Under the pieces are notes generated by a model. The model did no database searches and had not been told where the DNA came from. It saw only the letters and a list, made by a program, of their open reading frames with translations. The position numbers and the translations under genes were made by a program. This document shows positions 1-12,818 of a stretch of DNA of 64,000 bases, in pieces (within the stretch, counting starts at the first letter, position 1; every line of letters starts with the position of its first letter). Origin of the DNA: Caenorhabditis remanei (Eukaryota; Nematoda; Chromadorea; Rhabditida; Rhabditidae); assembly GCF_010183535.1 (NCBI RefSeq), contig NC_071333.1, forward strand, positions 16,924,587 to 16,988,586, given 5' to 3'.

Positions 1-1085
1 CTTTCCTTCCCATACAAAAAAACTTATTGGAGAATTATGTAACACCGAAAAACTCGGTCAAATTTGGTCATTTAACACTGAAAACAGCCAGAGTTGATAA
101 TCTTTTGAGCGATGCTGTATGTATTATATATATATCCGTCCCCATATTATTCAGAATGGTTCATGGAAAATCAGACAAAAATGGAAGTGTGCCTTGGATT
201 CTCTACTACCTCTTCCCAATTGTGTTGGCTGTTGCTCCTACACTCGCCACATTTTTCACTCAGGAAAAATACTACGGAACAGCGTATCTACAGTAAGACT
301 TATTATTATTATAATGAAAATCCTAACACCCGTTTTTTTCCAGCTGCTTCGCTGATTCTACCGTCGACATGTTTTGGGGATTTGTGATCCCAGTGTGGGT
401 ACTTTTAACAATAGCTGGACTGAAAGCTCAACTTGCTTGCATTGCCTGTGACAGACAGTTACCATCTCAAGACGTTGCTCAATGCTACTGGGCTAGACGA
501 TCCGTGAAATCTCTTGTGCTCATTTCGCAATATCTATTCAGCATTTGGCTCATGATATTGTTTGCAGCTGAGCATCAGGTACTATTGGTGGTTTTGGACC
601 TCACATCGTCAGTATTTCAGAAAATATACGTCTTCATTTTGGTAACGCTCATGGTCATTTTGTTTGGACCAGCACTTTTTGTATGTCATACATATTGTCA
701 TTTGAATGTAAGCTTGCATGTATTTAGATCACTTCTTTTACATTTACAACTTCAGACATGCCAAAAATGGGCTGGAAATGGGTGTTTTGCAAGTCTTTAT
801 GCGATGTGCCCTCCGAAACCTGTGCCGACCGAGAAAGATGAAGATGATGAAGACAAACCGGAAGCAATACCAGAAAAAACTCCACTTGACGATCCAATGT
901 CCGAGAAAAATGAAGCTCCTGAATCAGATAAACCAACGAACAATGACCGCCCACCAGGACTTTATAGTCTAACCAAAGCTCCTGGACCAAACGAACTAGT
1001 AAGATCAAAACTAAAATCAGTCGTAAAGAACCATTTCAGGGTCCCAACAAACACACGGAGTCACAAAAGTTCTACTCTTGGCTAA
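1..1085 (+). CDS. Family-B/adhesion-like 7TM receptor, C-terminal part (5' end outside window)
   Basis: Three exons are read: 1-292, 344-707 and 756-1085; the 48-nt second intron is in frame. The protein has hydrophobic segments, then an extracellular cysteine after KYYGTAY, then a TM5-like stretch (FWGFVIPVWVLL), a TM6-like stretch after a basic loop, and a TM7 ending FGPALFVCHTYCHLN. This last motif resembles the GFFIFxFHCLLN end of TM7 in adhesion/secretin-type receptors, and the spacing of TM4, loop cysteine and TM5 also fits that class. The cytoplasmic tail is long, with an acidic run (EKDEDDEDKPE) followed by a proline/serine region, ending SSTLG. The N-terminal ectodomain and first helices would lie before base 1. 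Family assignment rests on topology and short motifs, so it is moderate; another 7TM class is possible. Confidence 0.6.
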
Positions 1086-1721
1086 CAGATACAAATGGAT
1101 CTGGAAAAAGTGGTGATATATTGTTCCGACCATCTGTGGCATGAGATAATTTGTCTTTGTTAATGTGAAACTGCGAGATTTTTTTATTGCATTACAAAAT
1201 GAAATAACATAATAAGAAAATAGAGTTTATAAAATAAATTACATAGAAACGGGGTGAGTGGAAGTCCATCAGCAGTTTTATTCTGAACCAGTGCAGCTCC
1301 GTTTTTGTAAAAATTGGAAATGAGTATTCGACCAATGCATGCTGCTCGAAATGTACAAAGAATCAAATGTCACCTTTTGAATTATTGAAATCGCAGTAAA
1401 TTCCTTCAAAACACATGGAGAGAACGTCCGTAAGTAGCTAACAGAAGATAATTGAAGAACTGAAAGAAATGAACCATAAAAAGTGAAATCCACAGGCATT
1501 TCACTACAACTTGCACGTCAGATTTGATACTACACCAAAATTTCATTGTTTCAAGCGACTGGAAAATTGATAAATAACATGCTCTAACGGTCTAAGCGGA
1601 TCAGCAATACTTCACATCGAAACTCAATAGAATTGAAAAAAAAACTTTATTACATTTACAAAAATAAAGCGAAATCAGAGAAAAAATCATAGACAGTCAA
1701 GAAAAAAGGCTCAAAATACAT
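1086..1721. other. Intergenic region between convergent genes
   Basis: This holds the 3' flanks of the 7TM receptor and the aspartic protease. A minus-strand AATAAA (plus-strand TTTATT at about 1646) is a plausible poly(A) signal for the protease. I see no convincing coding exon; small open frames here show no codon or splice support. Confidence 0.5.
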
Positions 1722-4005
<2,284 letters not shown>

Positions 4006-4427
4006 CTTGTCGATGAAACTGACTGAATGCCTATCGGACCGATCCCAATCGTGCCTCTCTTTCTATCTCTCCTTCCATGACTCCTCCCCCTTTCGTTTTT
4101 GCCGACACAACACAGCAGCTGCAAGGTCAACTGTCGTCCAGATGTCATGCATAATTATCGTACTGAACTCAACATTCAAAAATGGCCTGACCATTGAGGG
4201 GTCGAAGTATTGTTTGTTGTCTTGTCCGTTGGTGGTGACTAGTCTGAATGATAAGGAAGTTGAAATTGTGAAATGTCGTGTTTATAGACAGTTGGATGTT
4301 TGAAAATTAAGGGAGATAACGCGATGAAGATAGATATTATCTGCGTGGTCAAGGCTACTCGTCAACGGCAATTGCGTCCTTTTGCTAGTTATTTGGGTAG
4401 TCAAGAACTTGTCAATCAAGTTGGGGG

Positions 4428-4457
4428 TAATTTGCGTAATTTGCGTAATTTACGTAA
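4428..4457. repeat. 9-bp short tandem repeat
   Basis: Three adjacent near-identical units of GTAATTTGC, the third with one change, followed by GTAACC. Confidence 0.7.
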
Positions 4458-4732
4458 CCACCGACTAAATTATATTTCAAATTTTTATCGGAGAACTGAA
4501 ACAAACGTCAATGACCAAATGACGCGACGACTATAACTTTAATTATTGTTGTTGAAAGGAAACAACACACAAAAAGTTCCCAATTTTCAATCAAAGAACC
4601 AAACATCGGTGCTGATAACTTTTAGGATTGCTGTGGTCTTCGAAACAAATTGGATATTAAAAAAAGACAGCAGGTTACATGATCTCAATCGGTCACACAT
4701 ATTATCTTCAAAATATCCAGACCTGCAAAATA

Positions 4733-4918
4733 TTGGCCCGGAGTCAAAAAATGTTTCGAAATTTTTGTCAAAAATAGTCAAAAATTCTATGTGCGCTTGA
4801 GTTTTTATCGATATTTATAAACATAATTGAAAATTCGACTTTATTCGCAAAAAAATCGAAAAAATTCAGAAAAATTCAAATTTTTGTGCTATTACCCGGG
4901 CCGACGCGGTCCGCCTGT
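4733..4918. repeat. GGCCCGG-bounded dispersed repeat, copy 2
   Basis: Starts at TGGCCCGGAGTC and ends at CCCGGGCCGACGCGGTCC. The core TCAAAAATTCTATGTGCGCT and the following AAACATA...GAAAATT..ACTTT order match copy 1 in the same orientation. Confidence 0.7.
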
Positions 4919-5344
4919 TGCAAGGTTGAAAATATCTCTAATTTTTTTTCGCTTTTTCAAACTACGGCAAACTTTAAAAAACTTAGCGCGAAATCTGAGT
5001 TGAGGGGACATTTTACTTTCCGCTATCCAATTCTGAGAGATATTACGACTATACATTTCCGAAATCGGTATTCACTTTTTTAGACAGAATTAGACAGATA
5101 TCAAAAGGCCAATACAAGTTTATTATGAAAAGGTTGAATGATGTATGTATCAGCATAAATTATTATCATACTTGTCGCTAGGCTCCTTGTGCGCTGACCA
5201 CAAATTTCGCAATAGTTTGTAAAAAAAATAAGTTATTTCTGTTTTTTTTTTTAATTGAAAAAGTATATTTCGCTCAAAAAATCAATGATTAGCTCAACGA
5301 AAAGCCCCCAGCGACATGTATGACTATTATCACTTGAGTATTGA

Positions 5345-5851
5345 TTAATATTTCTCGACAGTGAATGTCATTGTCGATGTGCCTTCTCCGCCATTCGCCA
5401 GAAGCTCCTCCATCTGCTCCTCATCTGATTTGATTCCATAAATCTTCCGAATCTCTTCTACATTTTTGCCACGAATCAACTCGGCCGCGACTGCACATCC
5501 CATATTCATCAACTCATCAATTCCAAGAGCGTGTGAGGCGTTGAGAAGTGCGAACAGCTCTCCTGACTCCATCTTGAAGAATTTTTTGTCCCATTTTGAG
5601 AAATGCTTGTATTTAATCTTGCGGGTTTTCGGGGCATCACATTGGTGGTGGTTAAGCCAATCGACACATTGTTTTACGAGTACGTGATGGAATGGAACAA
5701 GAATGGGATCCATTGTTTCACAATTTTCTTCCGTGATTCCTGCTTCCGCTAATTTGTCAACAATGAACTTTGAAGCTCGTAATGCAACTTTGCTAATGAT
5801 AAATTCGTGACCATCTTCTGAGATCAACTTGAAACGTTTTGTTGTGGTCAT
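5345..5851 (-). CDS. Skp1-related protein (skr), 168 aa
   Basis: Single-exon gene of 168 aa, close to the usual Skp1 length of about 160. The N-terminal half is a BTB/POZ-like fold (FKLISEDGHEF near residue 7, then CVDWLNHHQCDAP). The C-terminal half keeps the Skp1 helices: WDKKFF, LFALLNASHALGIDELM and a VEEIRKIYGI element, the part that in Skp1 contacts F-box proteins. Skp1 bridges Cul1 and F-box proteins in SCF ubiquitin ligases. This is the least diverged of three neighbouring skr genes on the same strand. In C. elegans skr-19 and skr-20 sit beside asp-4, so orthology to one of them is likely, but I cannot say which. No intron is visible. Confidence 0.9.
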   Translation of the reverse strand: MTTTKRFKLISEDGHEFIISKVALRASKFIVDKLAEAGITEENCETMDPILVPFHHVLVKQCVDWLNHHQCDAPKTRKIKYKHFSKWDKKFFKMESGELFALLNASHALGIDELMNMGCAVAAELIRGKNVEEIRKIYGIKSDEEQMEELLANGGEGTSTMTFTVEKY

Positions 5852-6447
5852 CTTGTCTGAAATTATTATTTTTTGTTTTCAGAAGTTTATAAATCTGAAA
5901 AGTTGATAAAGAAGGTATCAGACGGGCTCAAACCGGATTTATCGCAAAAAAGCTTGATAGAATGAAAATTATCAAATTGACTTTATTGTTTAAAAAAAGA
6001 TTATTAAAAGAATCACTTATTACGGAATGGGAGAAGAAATAGAAATCAATTCAAAAAAGTGAATGGTTCGGAAGAATGGGATTGGAATTAATGAGCACTG
6101 GTTCTAATTTACAAATCTACACGAATTTTTTTGGATAAATGCCTACTTTGGGAGAATGAAATGACTATTCGCAAGAAAATGTGACTAGTGATGTATGTAA
6201 GATATTATATCTCAAACACGTGTGCTCTCCTCTCCGATAGATAATCTATTCTAGAAAGAGAAGCGGTGTGTTTTTTTCAATAACAGATTATTACGTGTTA
6301 TATATATGTGAGAAAAAGGATAATCTCAGTGGCATCACTCTTTTCGAAAAGAATGAAAAAAAGATTATTGAATTTTAGATTTGGATAGATTTTTTTTTTA
6401 GGGGCTTCAACAAAATGGCACGATGACATGAGATAATACTTCAGCAC
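5852..6447. other. Intergenic between skr genes
   Basis: AT-rich sequence with the 5' flank of the first skr gene and 3' flank of the second. It holds a TATATATATG run near 6300. I see no coding exon or repeat family shared with the rest of the window. Confidence 0.4.
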
Positions 6448-6900
6448 CTATGCAGCAGCGGCAGATCTTTCTTGTGGAACATCATTGAACAATCCGCCCA
6501 TAATCTCCAATGGATTCTGTTGAACAACATGGCAGCACATGGAGAAGAGTCCTGGGACGTCGAAGTGTCTTGCAGCACGGAGAAGGTCGAACAGCAACGT
6601 GTGGCGGATCATGAAGAAGTTGGTGTCCCAGTCAGGCAATTCAGCTGGTAGCGGTTGTGATTCATCGAATGGCGCATCGAATTTGTGATGGTCACACCAC
6701 TCGATGAGTTTTCTCAAAACGGTAGCAGGGAGCTCCAAAACGATTGGTGGCAGTTGATCGGAAGGGATACGGTCCAATCCAACTGTTGTGAAGAGTTCCT
6801 CCAAACGGCCAATCATTGCAACGGTACGGCGGTCCACCAGAAATATTTGTGGTTCAGAAGACCGAAGTTTGTAGAGCGCCACTGGTTGTTCGACTTGCAT
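6448..6900 (-). CDS. Skp1-related protein (skr), diverged, 150 aa
   Basis: Single-exon frame of 150 aa. Recognisable Skp1 landmarks are LYKLRSSEPQIFLVDR at the start, LRKLIEWCDHHKFDAP at the end of the BTB-like half, and WDTNFFMIRHTLLFDLLRAA followed by DVPGLFSMCC. The C-terminal helices stop early: the region equivalent to the EEIRK..GI element is replaced by PLEIMGGLFNDVPQERSAAAA-type sequence. That is the surface used to grip F-box proteins in Skp1, so partner choice may differ. The start is at 6900, directly after a T-run ending AAG, which could be a weak splice or trans-splice acceptor. Likely an skr-19/skr-20-type gene; function as an SCF adaptor is inferred from the family. Confidence 0.8.
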   Translation of the reverse strand: MQVEQPVALYKLRSSEPQIFLVDRRTVAMIGRLEELFTTVGLDRIPSDQLPPIVLELPATVLRKLIEWCDHHKFDAPFDESQPLPAELPDWDTNFFMIRHTLLFDLLRAARHFDVPGLFSMCCHVVQQNPLEIMGGLFNDVPQERSAAAA

Positions 6901-8162
6901 CTTAAAAAAAAAGAAAATTGTGAAGACAAGAAAATAATCGAAAAAGAGAATTAAAAGTAAAAGTCACGAGGGGAGAACAGATACGAACTGTGAAGAACGA
7001 GACAAGCGGAATGATACAAAAAAGTGGACTGATACTGATAAGTGTCCCGAATCAACCTTCTTTTTTTTGTACAACAGGCAGGACCTGATAAATGAAGATA
7101 GATTCGAAACAATTACATCAGTAAAGTTAAAGGAAATGATTAAAAGTTTTCGAAAATGCGGCGACGGTGCGAGAATCAATAATGTGCACGCGCATACACG
7201 TTTGCTTTCGACGCCTTCAACAAGAGAGGTTCCTAGGCCACCGACCACGGCCGCGGCGGAGAGGGAAGAAACATGTGGTCACGAGGTTTTCGCCGCTAGT
7301 TCGATGGGGAACAATCGATTTACTCAAACGTTTTTGGTGGAGAAAACGGTTTCTTGGAAGTATCAAAAAAGGAGAAGTCATTGGTTTTTTGGATTTTAAG
7401 TGCCTAGAAGAAAAGGTTTGAGTAATTACATGGTAACCAATTAAAAGAGATCATTATTCAATTTAAATTGGTTTCTATTTGTCGGAAAACCAGTTTTCAG
7501 CTATTCGTCGGTAACAATAGTCATTCTCTGTCAGAAATCGAACCTTCAAGACTACCTTCAATAAATAAGTGAACCGCGACGCAGCCGCCTCGCCTCCCAC
7601 AGCTACATGCTGTTTCGCCGTTTGCTCTGGCGGAAAAGAGAAGAAGACGTTCGTAGGAAAAAGTGGCTGGCTTGCTGCACGAAGGCATTGAAAAAAGAGA
7701 CGTTTATGAATCCGGCAGGTGTCGACCGTCTGGTAGTATTCTTTAGAACGACTGTTTCGTTGACACAGATTGATTTATTGAGATGAAACTTGATAAAACA
7801 TGTGACTAAATGGAATGAAGAAGTGATGAAAAGTAAAAAGAAAATCGATTAATTTTTGGAGAAAAATATGAAATTGAAAATTTGGTACATATGTGGCTGA
7901 AAAAGGAAATGATTGGCAATTGTAAATGGAAAAAAAGACTATTACCTGTGAAAATGAATGGAAAGATGTATACATTTGGCTGTAAAAAGGTTCAAAAATT
8001 AAAATTTGAACGTTAGATTTACAATGGGTGCATTAGAAAAGAAAAAAAATACAAGTAAGATTTTTGTAGGTTTGTAGGGAAAAGGGATCGATCGTTTAGT
8101 ATTTTACATAGTTCAAGTTCCGGAGGCACAGAAACGTGGTCAGCATTATTTTGAGCATTCTA
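6901..8162. other. Intergenic between skr genes
   Basis: A mostly non-coding stretch with a locally GC-rich patch at about 7225-7310 (CCACCGACCACGGCCGCGGCGG) and another at 7560-7640 (GACGCAGCCGCCTCGCCTCC). Two overlapping plus-strand frames at 7067-7421 cross the first patch, but they show no family motif and no splice support, so no gene is called. Confidence 0.4.
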
Positions 8163-8654
8163 TCAGGCGGCTGGAATCGCTGGAATCATGTCAGCATCCT
8201 CCTCGTCGTCTTCTCTCAACTCGTCATCCACATTGAATACATCTTCTGGTTCACCAACGCGCAGCATCACTTTGACTTCATTCATACTTCTTCCAAGGGT
8301 GATTGACACCGCTCTGCAGGCGATGTCGAGGAGTCCTCGGATTTCCAAACGGTACGCCGCTTCAATCAGAAGGAACACAATTCCATTGTTGTCGTTGAGG
8401 AATTGCGCGTCCCAGACAGGAATGAGCCGGTAGTCTTGGTCGGCGTCGTCGTGACGATGATGATGGCACCATTCAATGATTTTCTCGAGGATAAAACTAG
8501 AGACAGTGGTTTGAAGGGGTTGTGCGGAATCCTTCATGAATGGGTAGACGACTGAGAAGCTCTTGGATTTTTGGATGAGCCAGTCTTGAATGACGAAGAT
8601 TTGTCCATCAGAGGATCGAATCTTGAAGATTGGCTTCCGCTGGCCGACCACCAT
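8163..8654 (-). CDS. Skp1-related protein (skr), diverged with acidic tail, 163 aa
   Basis: Single-exon frame of 163 aa. It has FKIRSSDGQIFVI at the start, LEKIIEWCHHHRHDD at the end of the BTB-like half, and WDAQFLNDNNGIVFLLIEAAY with LEIRGLLDIACRAV in the C-terminal half. The last helix is followed by an acidic tail (DDELREDDEEDAD) not usual in Skp1. It is third in the minus-strand skr row. The conserved LLDIACRAV is close to canonical Skp1 (LLDVTCKTV), so binding to cullin or F-box proteins is plausible, but the acidic tail and loss of the WCEEK-type end are unusual. Confidence 0.85.
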   Translation of the reverse strand: MVVGQRKPIFKIRSSDGQIFVIQDWLIQKSKSFSVVYPFMKDSAQPLQTTVSSFILEKIIEWCHHHRHDDADQDYRLIPVWDAQFLNDNNGIVFLLIEAAYRLEIRGLLDIACRAVSITLGRSMNEVKVMLRVGEPEDVFNVDDELREDDEEDADMIPAIPAA

Positions 8655-9760
8655 TGGTTACTGTGCCTATAACAATACATTTGAGAATAAAATGGTGTTA
8701 AGGAACAAATGAAGAATGTGAATATGAATATGGTAAGATAGATTTGGGGGATAGGAAAAACGAAAAACGATCTGTGAAGGAAACATTAGAGGCCAAATTT
8801 GAGAAGATGCGTCTAATTGGGTGAGGTTGGAGGGAAGTGACAATTATGCTGCCCCACAGACCATGCGCAAAAATCGATAAAAGCCACGTTATCGTCGTCT
8901 TTCTGCGCAACGCACTATGTATGCATAATTAGTCCACCTTTCCTCTATCTTCTACCTCTCGCCCATTCCGCTTTCTCTCCTATTCAATGTTGCCTGACCT
9001 TTATAAGACCAACCCAATTGTTTGCGTACTGTTAGAAGGGGATGAGGCAAGAAAACGTCTACGGGTTAGTGGGTCGCGTTGGATTATCAATCCGGAACGA
9101 CGCGCATGGTGGAAGAAATGTTTGCACCTATACCTAATAGTAATATTAAAAAAAATTAATAGGTATTGTTGAATTAAATAAAAAGAAAAACTGTGTAGAA
9201 TGGGAGTTGGTGAACAAAAACTGAACAAACATTACACTTATTAATAGGGAAAACTGTTGAACAGAAGTTTGAACAGAAGTTTGAACAACTGTTACTTTCG
9301 AATCCTTCTAGCACAGAATTTGTGTTCTCGAGGATGGTCATTCTCGACAATCTCGACAAAAAATAGGCAAACTCATAACGCATGCCTTTATTGTGCAAAT
9401 ACAATTGTGACCCAACCTAAAAGATATAACAAAGCAGAAGGTAGAAGAGGAAGATAATAATCCTATTGTCTCTCCTCTCTAGTACGCAGCAGCTGCCCAA
9501 TCAAAGGTTTTATGCGTTTTTTGTGGGGAAAGACCCTCGATATATCTTCAAACATCAGACAGAAGAGTGTTCTTATATCGTTTCGAGTACGTGATGAAAA
9601 GAAGGGACATATGTTCAGAATTACGTCACTGTGTTGAGTATTCAGGTATAAAAGCAAAGAAAATAAAGTAAAAGGATATGAAAACAGTACTAAATGACTT
9701 TTCTAAAACAAAAACAAAACCAGTATAAAAATTCAATTATGAAATAATCTAAACGGTTTT
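8655..9760. other. Intergenic region
   Basis: Contains the 5' flank of the third skr gene and 3' flank of the glycosyltransferase. A short direct repeat (GAACAGAAGTTT twice) lies at about 9257-9283. Small open frames on both strands have no motif or splice support. Nothing else recognised. Confidence 0.4.
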
Positions 9761-12700
9761 TCACATCACGAACTTCCCACATCGTTTCAAGGTCAATGGA
9801 TAGGACTTGTCGATCTCTTTGACATATCGTTCGTAAGCTCTGTAAATCACATACATCAGGTTCATCTGGTTCATTTTTGTATTCACTAGTAACACAATTA
9901 CCACTCACCTCTTTCGGCCGTATTTTTTTGAATGAGAGATCACAGATTTTGAGTACATCGTGTCATCTAGTTTGATGCCTTCGTGTACATCAAAAACATG
10001 CGAAAGTAGATTGAATGTATAGTTTGCACGGCATAAACTGTATATCTGTAGAAAAGTATAAATAGTAGCTGTATGCAAAGTGAAGGAAACGAACCAGAGA
10101 CTGCATCACCTTAATTCTCGCAGGAAAGTAGTCAGCGTTGTATAAATCATTCCGGTGTAGAATAACTTGTACCTCCCATAAGCTACTTCTGAAAAAAGGA
10201 AAAATTGTCTGAAACGAGATTTTGAAAAATAAACCAATCAAAATACTAACGTATAAGGAATTTCCCATGCCACTATTTTATCCGTGGACTCAGAAACATT
10301 GAACCAATGGGAAATGTTTGTGATTTTGTGTCCTTTGAAGAAGAATTTGTGATGAAATTGAAATACTCTGGAAATAAAACTATTTATCTGTTTGGGTGAA
10401 GAATACTAACTTTTTGTTTTTGATGGCAGCTTGTAATTGCTTGTGGTCAGTAGGAATAGTGGTTTCGTTGGTTTCGAAACGTCTGAAATTGGTATGCACT
10501 TCAGAAGTCGTGACGCTTTGATATCTTTGTGTATAGTAAAAAAACAAATATGCTCAATATACGATACCGGCCAAAAATATATCATATATTGTCATTTTCA
10601 GTTGCAAACGTCCATCTTTGTGTCATAGAAAAACTAACAGTTTTACTATGACAACCTCTCATAGTTGAACATGTGCAACTAAAAAAGGCAATATATAATA
10701 TGTTTTTGGCCGGTACTATAGACACGCAAAAATGGCCATCTAATCTTTAAACTTGGACAAAATTTAACCGATTGATTAAAATGTTATATCAACTCTTTTA
10801 AACGCAAATTTAGAAGATTGAGACGTTAATTCTCGTGCGACCACATTTTCAGAAGCCGTAGTCCATCTTTCCCCAATTTTTCGGTACCCGGGTTCTCCTA
10901 CACTTTTTTGTTACCTAATTGGTCCAATAAGGCACGAAACAACAGTATGTAACTCAAAACGCTGACGGCGTTGACAAGCTGTGAACACGAATTTTTTAAA
11001 TTTACGTTTCGCAAAGAATTTCAAAAATTCATAACATACCTGACAACCAACAATTTTTTATTTTTTCCATCAATCATTTTATTTGCAATTGGCTTGACTT
11101 TTTTGGCAAAATTTTTACTCATCACCATATCTACATCCGCAATGAAATGTATATCAGATTTAGCTCCATGCCTCGCAACATTCCTCATCAGATTACTGGG
11201 ATACAACTGAAACGAGCCAGCTACTTCTCTTCTGTACTTCTCCCCTGAAATAGATATGTTTCAGTTTTTGCATGCAATCAAACTAATTACACATACGGTT
11301 TACTAGAAATTCCTTGCATTCTCTATTTTTGGATGCAATTTTTATCAGTGGACAGTTGTCCTGGAAAGCAGAGAGGCGGAAGGCAAAATGTATCGTCACC
11401 TGGAATGAGAAGATTAATTAGATGATCAGTGAGCTACTAACTCTTATCATTGACGTCTTTTGAAAATCAAAATTAGAATTGACTTTTAAAGCATAAACTC
11501 AACAAAAACGATGAAATGACCAAAGTGTGTTTTGGCAATTAAAAAATTTATATGAGTGTATTGCTGTGGCCAGAACAAATCATAAACGCGGTTCCAAATA
11601 TCCAAATCGAACATATCCTTTATTTTCTACTATTGAAAATATCTATTAGCAGATTCTCAACTTTCAAATACATTTTGTTGCAGATACAGTATCCCCAATT
11701 TTTACTATGTATTAATTTTTCGTTTAACCAAAACGTATCGTAGTGAAACGAATTTCGACAATTTTTACGATCAACAAAATTTTGCAAAGTGAATTTTGAG
11801 AAAAGTAAGTTGTCTTTTTAATATGGTAATGTCTACCTCGCTAGAAAATACTTTTACGACAAAAATTGCCAATCACAAAAATAAAGATCTCGACTGAATC
11901 TACAAACCCAACTGAGAACTGAGTTCATAAGACGATTACTGAAAACATGACACGTGCTAAAAATTTTTAATTAAAACAGAGTGTTGCAATCTTTGTTACT
12001 AGTGCTCAAATTAAAGTAGGCTATTATTGGAATTACCAGTGATTTGCAATTTTTGAATGCTATTTATGGTGAAAAGTACAGTAATACTAAATGTTCACAC
12101 TTTCCGCCGTTGCTATAGTTTAGTGAATTTTCTACGTCACTCAGCTCATTTTCCCAACTCCCTACTATACAGGCGAACCGATTTTTTAAAAACCTACGGA
12201 GAATGCAGATTTTGTGTCAAACAAATATAGAAAAGAAGATTTTTATGGTCAATAAAATTTTGTAACCATTAAAGTGAAATTCGAAAAAAGTACATCACTT
12301 GACAGTTTTTATAGATATCAGTCACAAACCTTCTTTCTAAATTCTTCGTCACACCGATGCACTTCAGAGATGTACTCCAATGCTTGTCTTGAATGGAAAT
12401 CAACAAATAATCCCAAAGATATAGGACCATCCCAATTCGATGGTTTTTTCTCTATCATTTTCATCATTTCTGGAGTTCCATGTATAGCCAGAGTGATTGG
12501 TTCGAGACCATCTTCTCGAAACCTGGAATTATAAATCTAATGAACATATGATTAGAAAGTGAACTAACGAATCTGTAGCAACCAAAAAGTTGTATGCAAC
12601 ACAATACTCATCATTATGTATTTCAGACTTTATGAGTCCCTCATTATTCGTTTCCTGGCTTTCTCGAAACTTCCGTGACCAACTGGAACCAGTCTAAATT

Positions 12701-12818
12701 TGAACATTGTCAAAAGGTTTTCAAATTTTATGAAACTTACTTGAGTAAAACAAAAAATGTACAAAAATAACCCGAAAATAACGAAATAGTGCCACAATTG
12801 AGAACGAGGTCGTACCAT
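9761..12818 (-). CDS. Glycosyltransferase family 49 (type II Golgi membrane enzyme)
   Basis: Ten exons join in frame: 12741-12818, 12569-12693, 12330-12522, 11297-11399, 11040-11244, 10411-10482, 10251-10367, 10095-10188, 9909-10045 and 9761-9839. They give 400 aa. Residues about 9-25 form a signal-anchor helix (FVIFGLFLYIFCF). The body shows the GT49 block GLEPITLAIHGT, NWDGPISLGLFVDFHSR, IHFAFRLSAFQ.NCP, YPSNLMRNVAR, then the metal-binding DVD of HFIADVDMV, and late motifs NADYFPARIKVMQSL and FDVHEGIKLDDT. GT49 enzymes such as B4GAT1 and the LARGE second domain transfer sugars onto glycans in the Golgi lumen; the substrate here is unknown. Intron 5 holds a foldback element. It appears intact. 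Confidence 0.85.
10565..10715. mobile_element. Foldback MITE, TACCGGYC family, short copy
   Basis: Inverted ends TACCGGCCAAAAATAT... and its complement ...TTTTTGGCCGGTA enclose about 150 bp, inside an intron of the GT49 gene. The sub-terminal TTTCAGTTG-type block matches the longer copies elsewhere in the window. Non-autonomous; no transposase frame. Confidence 0.75.

Larger units (their letters stand above)
4006..5344. other. Intergenic: asp-4 upstream region plus repeat
   Basis: This contains the asp-4 5' flank, a three-unit 9-bp tandem repeat (unit GTAATTTGC) at about 4428-4457, and the second copy of the GC-bounded repeat at about 4733-4918. No gene is supported; open frames here are shadows of repeat sequence. 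Confidence 0.5.

Noticed and set aside
7067..7421. Overlapping 84-110 codon plus-strand frames between skr genes
   Set aside because: No family motif, no splice pattern, and two frames are open together over the same GC patch, which is typical of composition.
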